The notes beneath the pieces are model-generated. The model worked only from the letters and a program-made list of their open reading frames with translations. It ran no database searches and had not been told where the DNA came from. A stretch of DNA of 64,000 nucleotides from Marinomonas arctica (GTDB taxonomy: Bacteria; Pseudomonadota; Gammaproteobacteria; Pseudomonadales; Marinomonadaceae): the NCBI RefSeq assembly GCF_003259225.1, contig NZ_QHJF01000013.1, positions 1-64,000 of the forward strand, written 5' to 3'. A program made the position numbers and the translations under genes. Shown piece by piece: positions 54,071 to 61,567 of the stretch. How positions within the stretch are numbered: the stretch's first letter is position 1; every line of letters starts with the position of its first letter.

Positions 54071-54196
54071 AAACACCGTGTTTCGATGAGGTAGGCGCTA
54101 GTTTCGAAAAGAAACACGGTGTTTCATGTTGAGTCAGTGTGGTGATTCTTGAGGTAGGCGCTAGTTTCGAGAAGAAGCACCACACTGACTCAACAT
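54071..54196. repeat. Two adjacent hairpins with different stems and an identical 20-nt loop
   Basis: Hairpin 1 has perfect 14-bp arms (54071-54084 / 54111-54124). Hairpin 2 has perfect 19-bp arms (54126-54144 / 54178-54196), extended inward by five more pairs after one mismatch. The stems are unrelated in sequence. Both loops contain gaggtaggcgctagtttcga exactly (54088-54107 and 54151-54170). One base separates the hairpins. They lie in the EamA/MocR promoter gap, without terminator T tracts. They look like copies of a structured repeat element. Confidence 0.9.
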
Positions 54197-54294
54197 TGCC
54201 GCTAGTATCACTAGAAAACCAAAAAGAACACAGATTCAATTTTTGATAAAAATAAGAGTACAATCTAGAGAGATGAAACACTTTTGGAGAGGTT

Positions 54295-55719
54295 ATGGCG
54301 CTTTACGAAACCCTTGCTCAGCATTATATCGACGACATACAAGCACAAAGACTGCCTGCGGGAAGCCGTTTGCCAGCGTTACGAACCATGGCAAAGCAGC
54401 ATCAAATCAGCATGACGACAGCGACTAAAGCCTATGATTACCTGCAACAAACGGGTTGGATTTATGCGCAGCCTCAGTCTGGTTATTTTGTTGCCAATCA
54501 ACTCGAAGCCACGACATTCCCCAGTCTAGACATCAAAAGTATTGAACAACGGGACCCAAAACGCTTTGCGCCGTTAAATGGCTATAACCCTGCCTCGGCG
54601 CTTTTTAGTCCGCTCGGTACCTCGATGATTGCGCCAGAATTACAACCAAGCATCGCACTGCAACGCAGCATTAAACGTGTCACCCAAAGAGCCGAAAAAC
54701 ATCTGTTTCAATATCCAGAGACACAAGGTGATAAAGGGTTAAGAAGTGCGCTAGCCGAGCATTTTCGTCATCACAATCTCGCCTTTTCAGCCGCAGACTT
54801 TGTCATTACCAATGGCTGTATCGATGCGGTAAGACTGGCGATAGAAAGCGTGACCAAAGAAGGTGACACCATTGCCATTAGTTCGCCCTGTTTTAGTGGC
54901 TTGCTCGATTTGCTCAGCGCCCTATCTCGCAAAGTGATTGAAATCCCCGTTAGTGATAAAGGCTTGGATTTGGACCATCTAGAAACCTTAATGCAACAAG
55001 GATTAATTAAAGCCTCTCTGTTTAGCACCTCGAATATGAACCCAACCGGCATGACGCTGCCCGTTGAGCAAAAACAAGCTTTAGCCAGACTCGCTGCACA
55101 ATACAACACGCCGATGATAGAGGACGACGTGTATTTCGAGTTAAGCCATCAGAAACAACACACACTACCCGCCAAATATTGGGACAAGGAAGGTTATGTG
55201 ATTTGGTGCGGGTCTTTTTCAAAAACCTTAGCGGCAGGACTGCGACTTGGTTGGTGTGTTCCGGGACGATATTTAACGCCTTATATCAAACAACACGCCT
55301 TAACCAGCTTTGGTGTGAACGGACTAATACAATCTTGTATGGCAGAGTTTATTAACACCGGTGAATATCGCTCTCATGTGAATAAAATTCGTACGGTATT
55401 GAACCAACACATCCACCTTTATCAGCAATGTTTGATCGAGCATTTACCTGAACAAGCCAAAATCAGCACCCCACAAGGCGGGATCGTGCTGTGGGTGCAA
55501 ATCCCCAGCCTAAATGCGGTACAGCTTGAAAAAGAAGCCAATAAACAGGGCATCGACATCCGCAGCGGCGCGTGCTTCAGCACCCATGACTTCTACCATG
55601 ATTGCTTTCGCCTAAACTGCGGTTGGCCGCTCGATAATACCGAGGATAAACACAGCACTTATCAACAATTAATCAGCTTATGCGACATAATCAACCGTTT
55701 GATAAAAGCAAAGACTTAA
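54295..55719 (+). CDS. MocR-family regulator (GntR winged helix fused to PLP aminotransferase-like domain)
   Basis: An N-terminal GntR-type winged HTH (LPAGSRLPALRTMAKQHQISMTTATKAYDYLQQTGWIYAQPQSGYFV) is fused by a linker to a fold-type I aminotransferase-like domain. The PLP lysine lies in GSFSKTLAAGLRLGW and FSTSNMNPTGM binds the cofactor. MocR proteins sense a PLP-linked ligand and activate nearby transport or metabolic genes. It is divergent from the EamA-LysE pair. GGAGAGG precedes the ATG at a good spacing. Confidence 0.93.
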   Translation: MALYETLAQHYIDDIQAQRLPAGSRLPALRTMAKQHQISMTTATKAYDYLQQTGWIYAQPQSGYFVANQLEATTFPSLDIKSIEQRDPKRFAPLNGYNPASALFSPLGTSMIAPELQPSIALQRSIKRVTQRAEKHLFQYPETQGDKGLRSALAEHFRHHNLAFSAADFVITNGCIDAVRLAIESVTKEGDTIAISSPCFSGLLDLLSALSRKVIEIPVSDKGLDLDHLETLMQQGLIKASLFSTSNMNPTGMTLPVEQKQALARLAAQYNTPMIEDDVYFELSHQKQHTLPAKYWDKEGYVIWCGSFSKTLAAGLRLGWCVPGRYLTPYIKQHALTSFGVNGLIQSCMAEFINTGEYRSHVNKIRTVLNQHIHLYQQCLIEHLPEQAKISTPQGGIVLWVQIPSLNAVQLEKEANKQGIDIRSGACFSTHDFYHDCFRLNCGWPLDNTEDKHSTYQQLISLCDIINRLIKAKT

Positions 55720-55831
55720 CAAGATTGGAACAATTGCACATTTACTCCTTCAATCCTAACCTTTAGATCAATAAAAACAGCCCAAACTCTCTATGTAACT
55801 ATTAAGAGAAACATTAAGAGGAATATTTGCT

Positions 55832-56824
55832 ATGTCTTACCGTTCCGTAAAACTGATAAAGCGTCCTGAATTAGAAATCACTGCAGATGTCTTCAACATT
55901 GTTACTCAAGATATCCCAAGCCCAGCAGAAGGCGAAGTCTTGGTAAAGCTTTCTCACCTTTCGTTAGATCCGGCTATGCGTGGTTGGATGAGCCCAGATG
56001 AAAACAGCTACATTCCACCGGTAAAATTAGGCGATACCATGCGCGCCAGTGGCATAGGTGAAGTGGTTGCATCCAATAATGAAAAATTCCCCGTTGGTGC
56101 TCGTGTCATGGGGCTAATGGGGTTAACAGAATATGCCATTAGTGATGGCAATGGTTTAAACGTCATTCCAAAAGAATTGCCTGCCGAAGCGATTTTATCT
56201 GTTATTGCTCTACCCGGCATTACCGCCTATCACGGTGTGTTTGAAGTGCTTAAACCAGAAGCGGGGCAAACGCTGATCGTCACTGCCGCAGCAGGATCTG
56301 TCGGTTCTCTTGTGGGTCAAATGGCGAAAAACCTCGGTTTAACCGTGGTTGGTGTCGCAGGCACAGATGAAAAATGCCAATGGTTGACCAAAGAGCTGGG
56401 CTTTGATCACGCCCTGAACTACAAAGACGCAGATTTTGTCGAACAACTGACCCAAACCACGCCAAATGGCATTGATCTTTTCTTTGAAAACACCGGTGGC
56501 GCGGCACAAGGGCCCATTTTTGAACGCATGAACGCCCATGGACGTATTGCCGTCTGCGGCCTGATTGCTGACTACCAAACCGCTGAACCCTCCCCTGGGC
56601 CAAGCTGGGTTGGCATCATCAAACGCCGCTTGTCTATTCAAGGCTTCACCATGCCGGATCATTTCCATCGCATCCCTGAATACGGCCAAGCACTGGGTGC
56701 TATGTTAGGAAAAGGCGAATTAAAATATCGTGCCCATGTAATTGAAGGTCTTGAAAGCGCCACCACGGGCATTAACCTGTTATTTGAAGGGAAAAATACC
56801 GGCAAATTGATCGTTAAGCTGTAA
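55832..56824 (+). CDS. NADPH-dependent medium-chain reductase (CurA-like)
   Basis: The 330-residue MDR protein lacks catalytic zinc ligands and has the NADP-binding TAAAGSVGSLVGQMAKNLGLTVVGVAGTDEKC, plus LSLDPAMRGWMS near the start and ENTGGAAQGPIFERM in the middle, as in CurA and prostaglandin/leukotriene-type reductases. It reduces alkenal or enone double bonds. AGAGGAA precedes the ATG. It is monocistronic with its own terminator and convergent with an SDR gene. Confidence 0.9.
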   Translation: MSYRSVKLIKRPELEITADVFNIVTQDIPSPAEGEVLVKLSHLSLDPAMRGWMSPDENSYIPPVKLGDTMRASGIGEVVASNNEKFPVGARVMGLMGLTEYAISDGNGLNVIPKELPAEAILSVIALPGITAYHGVFEVLKPEAGQTLIVTAAAGSVGSLVGQMAKNLGLTVVGVAGTDEKCQWLTKELGFDHALNYKDADFVEQLTQTTPNGIDLFFENTGGAAQGPIFERMNAHGRIAVCGLIADYQTAEPSPGPSWVGIIKRRLSIQGFTMPDHFHRIPEYGQALGAMLGKGELKYRAHVIEGLESATTGINLLFEGKNTGKLIVKL

Positions 56825-56856
56825 CGTTTTCCGACGATAAGATTTAGTAGAAACGC

Positions 56857-56892
56857 AAAAGGGAATGGTTAGACGACCATTCCCTTTTTCTT
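56857..56892 (+). terminator. Terminator after the CurA-like gene
   Basis: AAAAGGGAATGGT and ACCATTCCCTTTT pair around a 6-nt loop and run into T residues. It is palindromic enough to act for the convergent SDR gene as well. Confidence 0.85.
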
Positions 56893-56922
56893 TTAGATCA
56901 GTTTCATAAGCCGAATGGCGAG

Positions 56923-57651
56923 TTATAGGTCAAATTGCGACGGCAACATCACCACATCCCGAATCGTCACATGACGAGGACGCGTGAGCATAAAGATTAA
57001 CGCCTCTGCTACATCGCTGGCATCCATCAAGCTGCCTTTCGCTTTCGCCTCCGCAAGTTTCTCTGCTGGCCAATCAGATAATAAAGACGTGATCACTGGA
57101 CCAGGCGATACCGAGCCAACACGAATACCATGTTGACCCACTTGACGACGTACGGTTTGCACGAAGCAATTCATCGCCCATTTCGATGACGCATAAACCG
57201 GTTCCCAAGGCGTCGGATAGTGCCCCGCCAAAGAGCTGGTGACTAATATATCGCCCACGCCTCGTTCCATCATATGCGGCAAAACATCACGGACATTTTT
57301 CATCACCACGTTAATGTTTAAATTGAGCATCCGATCTATCGCATCGTTTTCGGCATCAACGAGATCTCCGCCCACATACAAGCCCGCATTGGCGTGAAAA
57401 ATATCAATGACGTTGGTTTTTGCTAAAATGTTTGGTATCAAGGCAGCGCACGCGGCAGGATCCAATAAATCCACCACTAAGGTCACAACCGCACTGCCAT
57501 GTTTGTCTTGCAACGCCTTTAGTGCCGACTCATCTCGGTCAACAATAACTACCTGGGCGCCTTCGGCCATCATGGCTTCGGCACTGGCAAGACCAATTCC
57601 CGATGCGCCCCCCGTCACGACAGCGACTTTCCCTGTTAAAGTTTGAGACAT
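56923..57651 (-). CDS. Short-chain dehydrogenase, ribitol 2-dehydrogenase-like
   Basis: This classical SDR has GGASGIGLASAEAMMAEGA, the NAG motif in FHANAGLYVGG, SSLAGHYPTPWEPVYASSKWAMNCF (Ser, Tyr, Lys) and a C-terminal VTIRDVVMLP. The whole sequence, including the FHANAG and EPVYA blocks and the late SDWPAEKL..GSLM segment, resembles Klebsiella ribitol dehydrogenase. No ribulokinase gene is nearby, so its polyol substrate is open. AGGAT precedes the ATG. Confidence 0.85.
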   Translation of the reverse strand: MSQTLTGKVAVVTGGASGIGLASAEAMMAEGAQVVIVDRDESALKALQDKHGSAVVTLVVDLLDPAACAALIPNILAKTNVIDIFHANAGLYVGGDLVDAENDAIDRMLNLNINVVMKNVRDVLPHMMERGVGDILVTSSLAGHYPTPWEPVYASSKWAMNCFVQTVRRQVGQHGIRVGSVSPGPVITSLLSDWPAEKLAEAKAKGSLMDASDVAEALIFMLTRPRHVTIRDVVMLPSQFDL

Positions 57652-57906
57652 GTTTTATCCTGCTTATTGTTATTGAAAGGTATCAACACGCTACCATTCT
57701 AACCACGGAAAGTTCTGCTACTTTTTTGCTTATAACTAAACCAAATAGGGAGATTTACCAATAAAAAGCGCATCCGAGGCAGCATTTCAGTGAATGTTCA
57801 ATTTTTTTGATCAATTACCTCAAAAAGCTCCGTTACTCTATTTCTTTTTTTTATATATAGTACACACAACTTAAACAGAGCATCACTCACACCGAGGTAA
57901 ATAAAT

Positions 57907-58344
57907 ATGGCATCTTTCATTCAAAAAATGACTAACACAACGTCTGGCGTCGCTAGCACTATTCTGCGTATTCCAGTGGGTTTAATCCTAATGGCACATG
58001 GCGCGCAAAAATTGTTTGGGTCTTTTGGCGGTTACGGTTTGGAAGGCACTGGACAATGGATGGCCTCTATCGGTTTAGAGCCGGGTTACTTGATGGCACT
58101 TTTAGCCGGTAGCGCAGAATTCTTTGGCGGCTTGGCGCTCGTTATCGGTTTACTGGTTCGCCCAGCAGCCGCGGTGGTTGCTTTTACTATGCTTATAGCC
58201 ATTTTCTCTGTGCATTTTTCAAATGGCTTGTTCATGGCAAACAACGGTTATGAATACGCGCTGACCCTATTGATTGTTGCGGTTTCTTTGGTGTTCAGCG
58301 GTGCGGGTGCTTTCTCTGTGGATAAAGCCATTTCTGCTAAATAA
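57907..58344 (+). CDS. DoxX-family membrane protein
   Basis: The 145-residue protein has four hydrophobic segments and the DoxX pattern LRIPVGLILMAHGAQKLFGSFGG and AGSAEFFGGLALVIGLLVRPAA. The family is of uncertain function; some members associate with membrane redox or stress systems. GAGG precedes the ATG. It is monocistronic and followed by a strong terminator. Confidence 0.88.
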   Translation: MASFIQKMTNTTSGVASTILRIPVGLILMAHGAQKLFGSFGGYGLEGTGQWMASIGLEPGYLMALLAGSAEFFGGLALVIGLLVRPAAAVVAFTMLIAIFSVHFSNGLFMANNGYEYALTLLIVAVSLVFSGAGAFSVDKAISAK

Positions 58345-58365
58345 AAAGTTGCTTTACCAAACACT

Positions 58366-58399
58366 AAAAAACCTCTATGGAAATCCATAGAGGTTTTTT
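58366..58399 (+). terminator. Terminator after the DoxX gene
   Basis: AAAAAACCTCTATGG and CCATAGAGGTTTTTT pair around a very short loop and end in a T run. Confidence 0.85.
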
Positions 58400-58465
58400 A
58401 ACATTAGACCTACCAATCCCCTCAAGAATCCATCTGGTTGTTGAGACCAGATTGAGCCTTTAAAT

Positions 58466-59101
58466 TTATAACAAAGAACGCACGTAGGCTTCGATATCTG
58501 AGTTTTGGTTGTTGTCGAAGAAGCATTGCTGGAAGCGTTCGCCGGATACGGCGGTTTTCACTAAGTCTTGGTCCATGGCTTTTAGGCCATCCAAGTAGTT
58601 GTCTTTCATGGTGGCGGCTTTGATTTGGTTGAGAATGCCGGCGTTTTTGACTTGTGGTTCTTTACGCTCGACTGGGTAGCCTTCGCCACGGGGGCCGGTG
58701 AAGGCTTTTTCGAAGATGTAACGTGCGTTGAGTTCAGCGGCCCAGCCGAAGCCTTTGGCAAAGGCCATGGCGATGGCGTTGCCATTGTTAATTTGGTTAA
58801 ACAAGAAGGCGTCGGAAGGTTCTAGGCAGTAGCCACATATCACGCCTGGATGAGCGTTTAGCGACATCATGGCACCTTGTCCTGTACCGCAGCCAGAAAC
58901 CACGAAGTCGACGGCTTTTGAGTTCAATAATAGGCTCGCCATGATGCCTAGGTGAATGTAGGTTAGGTGGTGATCGTTTTCATCGCTCATGCCCACGTTA
59001 AAAACGTCATGGTTTAAGGGGCCTGCAACGGCGTTGAGTTGTGCCAGGATGGTCGCGTTTTTGCCCGCTTGGCTGTTTTCCATCATCAGTGCAATTTTCA
59101 T
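58466..59101 (-). CDS. dhuI: RpiB/LacA/LacB-family sugar isomerase, DhuI-type uronate isomerase
   Basis: The 211-residue protein is the RpiB-like fold with a C-terminal extension, as in the streptococcal DhuI that isomerises 4-deoxy-L-threo-5-hexosulose uronate: MKIALMMENSQAGKN at the start, AVDFVVSGCGTGQGAMMSLNAHPGV (active-site Cys in SGCGTG) and LFNQINNGNAIAMAFAKGFGWAAE. It takes the role of KduI, which is absent here, and its product feeds KduD. It follows kdgF by 48 bases on the same transcript. AGGAG precedes the ATG. The specific function is inferred from sequence likeness and neighbours. Confidence 0.85.
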   Translation of the reverse strand: MKIALMMENSQAGKNATILAQLNAVAGPLNHDVFNVGMSDENDHHLTYIHLGIMASLLLNSKAVDFVVSGCGTGQGAMMSLNAHPGVICGYCLEPSDAFLFNQINNGNAIAMAFAKGFGWAAELNARYIFEKAFTGPRGEGYPVERKEPQVKNAGILNQIKAATMKDNYLDGLKAMDQDLVKTAVSGERFQQCFFDNNQNSDIEAYVRSLL

Positions 59102-59149
59102 TATTTTCTCCTGAGTGGTGTGATTAGGTCCTTGTGGCAGGACGCTTGT

Positions 59150-59470
59150 TCATAAAAAGTCTTTACGTACGGGGGTGAAGTTGTCGAGCAGTGTGCCGGG
59201 TTCTAAACAACGGCAGCCGTGCAGGACGTTTGGTTTTTTGTACAGAGTGTCGCCTGGGCCAACGATTTTGGTTTCATCGCCGATAGTGAATTCAAATTTA
59301 CCCGACAAAACATAGGTCAATTGTTCATGAGGATGGCTATGCAGTGGACCAATGGCGTCTTTTTCAAAGTGCACTTCCACTGTCATGATGTTATCTGAAT
59401 AGGCCATGATTTTGCGAGATACACCTGCACCAAGGTCTTCCAGAGGAACTTCGTTATTGTAAACAAACAT
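59150..59470 (-). CDS. kdgF: Cupin-fold KdgF, unsaturated-uronate linearisation
   Basis: The 106-residue single-domain cupin has a metal-binding pattern GPLHSHPHEQLTYVLSGKFEFTIG (split: HSHPHEQ, YVLSGKFEF) and a second LHGCRCLEPG histidine, and ends DNFTPVRKDFL, a KdgF hallmark. KdgF converts 4,5-unsaturated monouronates (from pectin or alginate) to the open-chain form. It is the first gene of a kdgF-dhuI unit, with a KdgR-type box about 70 bases upstream. Confidence 0.93.
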   Translation of the reverse strand: MFVYNNEVPLEDLGAGVSRKIMAYSDNIMTVEVHFEKDAIGPLHSHPHEQLTYVLSGKFEFTIGDETKIVGPGDTLYKKPNVLHGCRCLEPGTLLDNFTPVRKDFL

Positions 59471-59539
59471 AGGACAACTCTTTGTATTTTTGTTTTAGAC
59501 CTCTCTACTATAGCAGTGATAAAACATTATTCAATCTTT

Positions 59540-59560
59540 TATGAAAAGCTGTTTCATTTA
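59540..59560. promoter_or_regulatory. KdgR box upstream of kdgF
   Basis: ATGAAA and TTTCAT are perfect arms around AGCTG, giving the KdgR form TGAAA-N5-TTTCA. It lies 71 bases before the kdgF start, on its promoter side, and close to the kdgR gene itself. Confidence 0.75.
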
Positions 59561-59632
59561 TTTTTATAGCTATACAGTTAATTTTCTACAATCCACATGC
59601 AGCGATGATAAACCCAATCAAGAGCCCAAAAA

Positions 59633-59663
59633 AAAAGCTGGCGTCATAATGAGGCCAGCTTTT
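59633..59663 (-). terminator. Terminator after kdgR
   Basis: AAAAGCTGGC and GCCAGCTTTT pair around an 11-nt loop. The T tract on the minus strand is long. It lies 19 bases after the kdgR stop and separates it from the kdgF promoter. Confidence 0.88.
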
Positions 59664-59681
59664 AAAGAGACTAAGGTCATA

Positions 59682-60464
59682 CTATTTAGTGTGACCGAGT
59701 TTTTCCGATATTTTGCTCGTTGCTTCTTGCAATAGGCTAACGTACTTTTCAAACTTCTCTGGCGTGTAACGTAGGGTTGGGAAAGACAAACTTAGCCCTG
59801 CAATAACATTGCCTAGACGATCATAAATAGGGCTACCTATGCAGCGTAGACCTTCTTCTTGCTCTTCATTGTCAACGCCATAGCCTTGTACTTTGACTTG
59901 CTGGAGCTCTTCTAACAAGGCGTCTATGGTACGGTGTGTCTTTTCCGTAGAAGGTACAAATTGCGTGTCTTTAAAAACGTCGCGAATATAGCTTTCTGGG
60001 CGTTCCGCCAGTAACACTTTACCAATGGCAGTGGAGTAAAGCGGGTTACGACCACCAATACGAGATTGCATGCGCAGATTGTATTGTGCGTCTACTTTAT
60101 AGATGTAGATGATGCCATCACCGTCACGAATACCAAGGTGTAATGCTTCTTTGGTTTGCTCGGCAATGCTCGCCATGTAGGGTTCCGTTAAGGACACAAG
60201 ATCTACATGTTCCAGTGCTTTTGAGCTAACTTCAAACAGTTTTAACGTTAGTGAATAACGGTCATCGTCGCCTTCTTGGGAGACGAAGCCGAGCATCTTC
60301 ATGGTTTGTAAAAACCGATAGACGGTACTTTTTGATGTCATAACGGTTTGCGATAACTCTGTTACGCCGACGGATTTGTGTTCTGCCATCGCGTTTAATA
60401 TCGCAAACACTTTCATGACCGAGGATACAGGTTCGATTTGTTGATTGTTCTCTTCGTTTGTCAT
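59682..60464 (-). CDS. kdgR: IclR-family regulator KdgR of uronate catabolism
   Basis: The winged HTH (VGVTELSQTVMTSKSTVYRFLQTMKMLGFVSQEGDDDRYSL) is followed by an IclR effector domain (ALHLGIRDGDGIIYIYKVD, GRNPLYSTAIGKVLLAERP, RCIGSPIYDRLGNVIAGLSLSFP). The length of 260 and these blocks match enterobacterial KdgR, which is relieved by 2-keto-3-deoxygluconate. It is placed within the oligogalacturonide locus and two KdgR-type boxes were found in this window. Confidence 0.9.
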   Translation of the reverse strand: MTNEENNQQIEPVSSVMKVFAILNAMAEHKSVGVTELSQTVMTSKSTVYRFLQTMKMLGFVSQEGDDDRYSLTLKLFEVSSKALEHVDLVSLTEPYMASIAEQTKEALHLGIRDGDGIIYIYKVDAQYNLRMQSRIGGRNPLYSTAIGKVLLAERPESYIRDVFKDTQFVPSTEKTHRTIDALLEELQQVKVQGYGVDNEEQEEGLRCIGSPIYDRLGNVIAGLSLSFPTLRYTPEKFEKYVSLLQEATSKISEKLGHTK

Positions 60465-60570
60465 ATTAGTTTCATTTTTTTTGAAATAGGATTTTGCAAT
60501 TGTAATGCAATTTTATAGTTGTTACAGCCAAGATTACAAAATGAAACCGTATTAGTCACTCTCACCTATC

Positions 60571-60590
60571 AAAAAACGTCAGACATGACG
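60571..60590 (-). terminator. Terminator after kduD
   Basis: CGTCA and TGACG pair around a 4-nt loop and are followed on the minus strand by TTTTTT. It lies about 70 bases after the kduD stop. Confidence 0.75.
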
Positions 60591-60591
60591 G

Positions 60592-60640
60592 GTGCGGACA
60601 TCTGTTATGGCTTACACCATTGTCCGCAAACTGTCCGCAC
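60592..60640. repeat. Three TGTCCGC-type repeats between kdgR and kduD
   Basis: GTGCGGACA at 60592-60600 is the exact inverse of TGTCCGCAC at 60632-60640, with another TGTCCGC copy at 60621-60627. The arrangement is an inverted repeat with an inner direct repeat. It is neither gene nor a standard terminator. Confidence 0.6.
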
Positions 60641-60658
60641 GACTTGAAAATAGGCAAG

Positions 60659-61408
60659 TTATCGCGCTAGCCAGCCTCCGTCTACCGCAATGGTATAGCC
60701 ATTTACATAACGCGATGCCTCCGATGCTAAGAACACAATGGGTCCGGCCATGTCTCCAGGCGTTCCCCAACGACCCGCAGGGATACGACTTAAGATTTCA
60801 CTTGAACGATCTTCATCGGCGCGTAACGCCGCTGTGTTGTCCGTCGCCATGTAACCAGGAGCGATAGCATTGACGTTAATGCCATGTTTTGCCCATTCGT
60901 TAGCCAATAAGCGAGTCACGCCCATTACGCCACTTTTTGATGCTGTGTAAGATGGTACTCGAATGCCACCTTGGTAAGACAACATAGAGGCAATATTGAT
61001 AATGTTGCCTGAAGTGCCTTGGGTGATGACTTGTCTGGCAAAGCCTTGAGACATAAAAAAGACCGCTTTAATATTTAAGTCCATTACATCGTCCCAATCT
61101 TTTTCGGTGAAATCCAGCGCATCATTGCGACGAATGATTCCTGCGTTATTCACAAGAATATCGACTTTCCCAAACGCTGAAACCGCCTCTTTGATCACAT
61201 AATCAACGCTGTCCATTTTGCTCATGTCGGCAATAACGCTGTGAAATTGACGGCCTGTTTTTGCCATGAGTTCGATGGTTTGTGTTGGATTGTCACGATT
61301 AACACCCACCACATCAGCGCCTGCTTTTGCCAATGCTAATGCCATTCCTTGCCCAAGGCCGGTATTACATCCTGTCACAATGGCTACTTTTCCTGTCAGG
61401 TCGAACAT
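60659..61408 (-). CDS. kduD: 2-dehydro-3-deoxy-D-gluconate 5-dehydrogenase
   Basis: The 249-residue SDR has GCNTGLGQGMALALAKAG (NAD binding), NNAGIIRRNDALDF, IASMLSYQGGIRVPSYTASKSGV (Ser, Tyr, Lys) and GINVNAIAPGYMATDNTAALR, the KduD pattern. It converts the DhuI/KduI product to 2-keto-3-deoxygluconate. GAGGAA precedes the ATG. It follows togB on the same strand, with a REP-like pair in the gap. Confidence 0.94.
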   Translation of the reverse strand: MFDLTGKVAIVTGCNTGLGQGMALALAKAGADVVGVNRDNPTQTIELMAKTGRQFHSVIADMSKMDSVDYVIKEAVSAFGKVDILVNNAGIIRRNDALDFTEKDWDDVMDLNIKAVFFMSQGFARQVITQGTSGNIINIASMLSYQGGIRVPSYTASKSGVMGVTRLLANEWAKHGINVNAIAPGYMATDNTAALRADEDRSSEILSRIPAGRWGTPGDMAGPIVFLASEASRYVNGYTIAVDGGWLAR

Positions 61409-61442
61409 AGTGTTTCCTCATCTTTATTAAATTTTGGACAAT

Positions 61443-61517
61443 ATAGGTCGTGTCTTTAGGCCGACAAAAAACTCACTACAACAAATTACGTCTTGTCGGG
61501 CTAAAGCCGCGACCTAC
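61443..61517. repeat. Inverted pair of REP-like sequences
   Basis: ATAGGTCGTGTCTTTAGGCC (61443-61462, continuing to about 61467) and, inverted, the REP-like sequence at 61492-61517 (reads GTAGGTCGCGGCTTTAGCCC on the minus strand). They share the GTAGGTCG...CTTTAG.CCGAC pattern of REP/RAYT-type repeats. The two are about 25 bases apart, between togB and kduD. Confidence 0.8.
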
Positions 61518-61567
61518 AAAAGTCAATTGTGTGTCATGCCTCTTTCCTAGGGTTTACAACGCTATGC

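Noticed and set aside
54109-54129. KdgR box in hairpin 1 (GAAACACGGTGTTTC)
   Set aside because: The spacing between GAAA and TTTC is 7, not the 5 seen in the two accepted boxes, and the neighbouring genes are unrelated to uronates.
54039-54281. 80-codon frame on the minus strand across the hairpins
   Set aside because: It simply translates the repeated loop twice (FFSKLAPTS) and has no coding character; the repeat structure explains it.
58432-58452. Terminator after dhuI (ATCTGGT/ACCAGAT)
   Set aside because: The 7-bp arms pair, but no T tract follows on the minus strand, so it is not supported as a terminator.
60466-60490. KdgR box just before kdgR (TTTCATTTTTTTTGAAA)
   Set aside because: The half-sites point the wrong way (TTTC...GAAA), and the symmetry comes largely from a T run.
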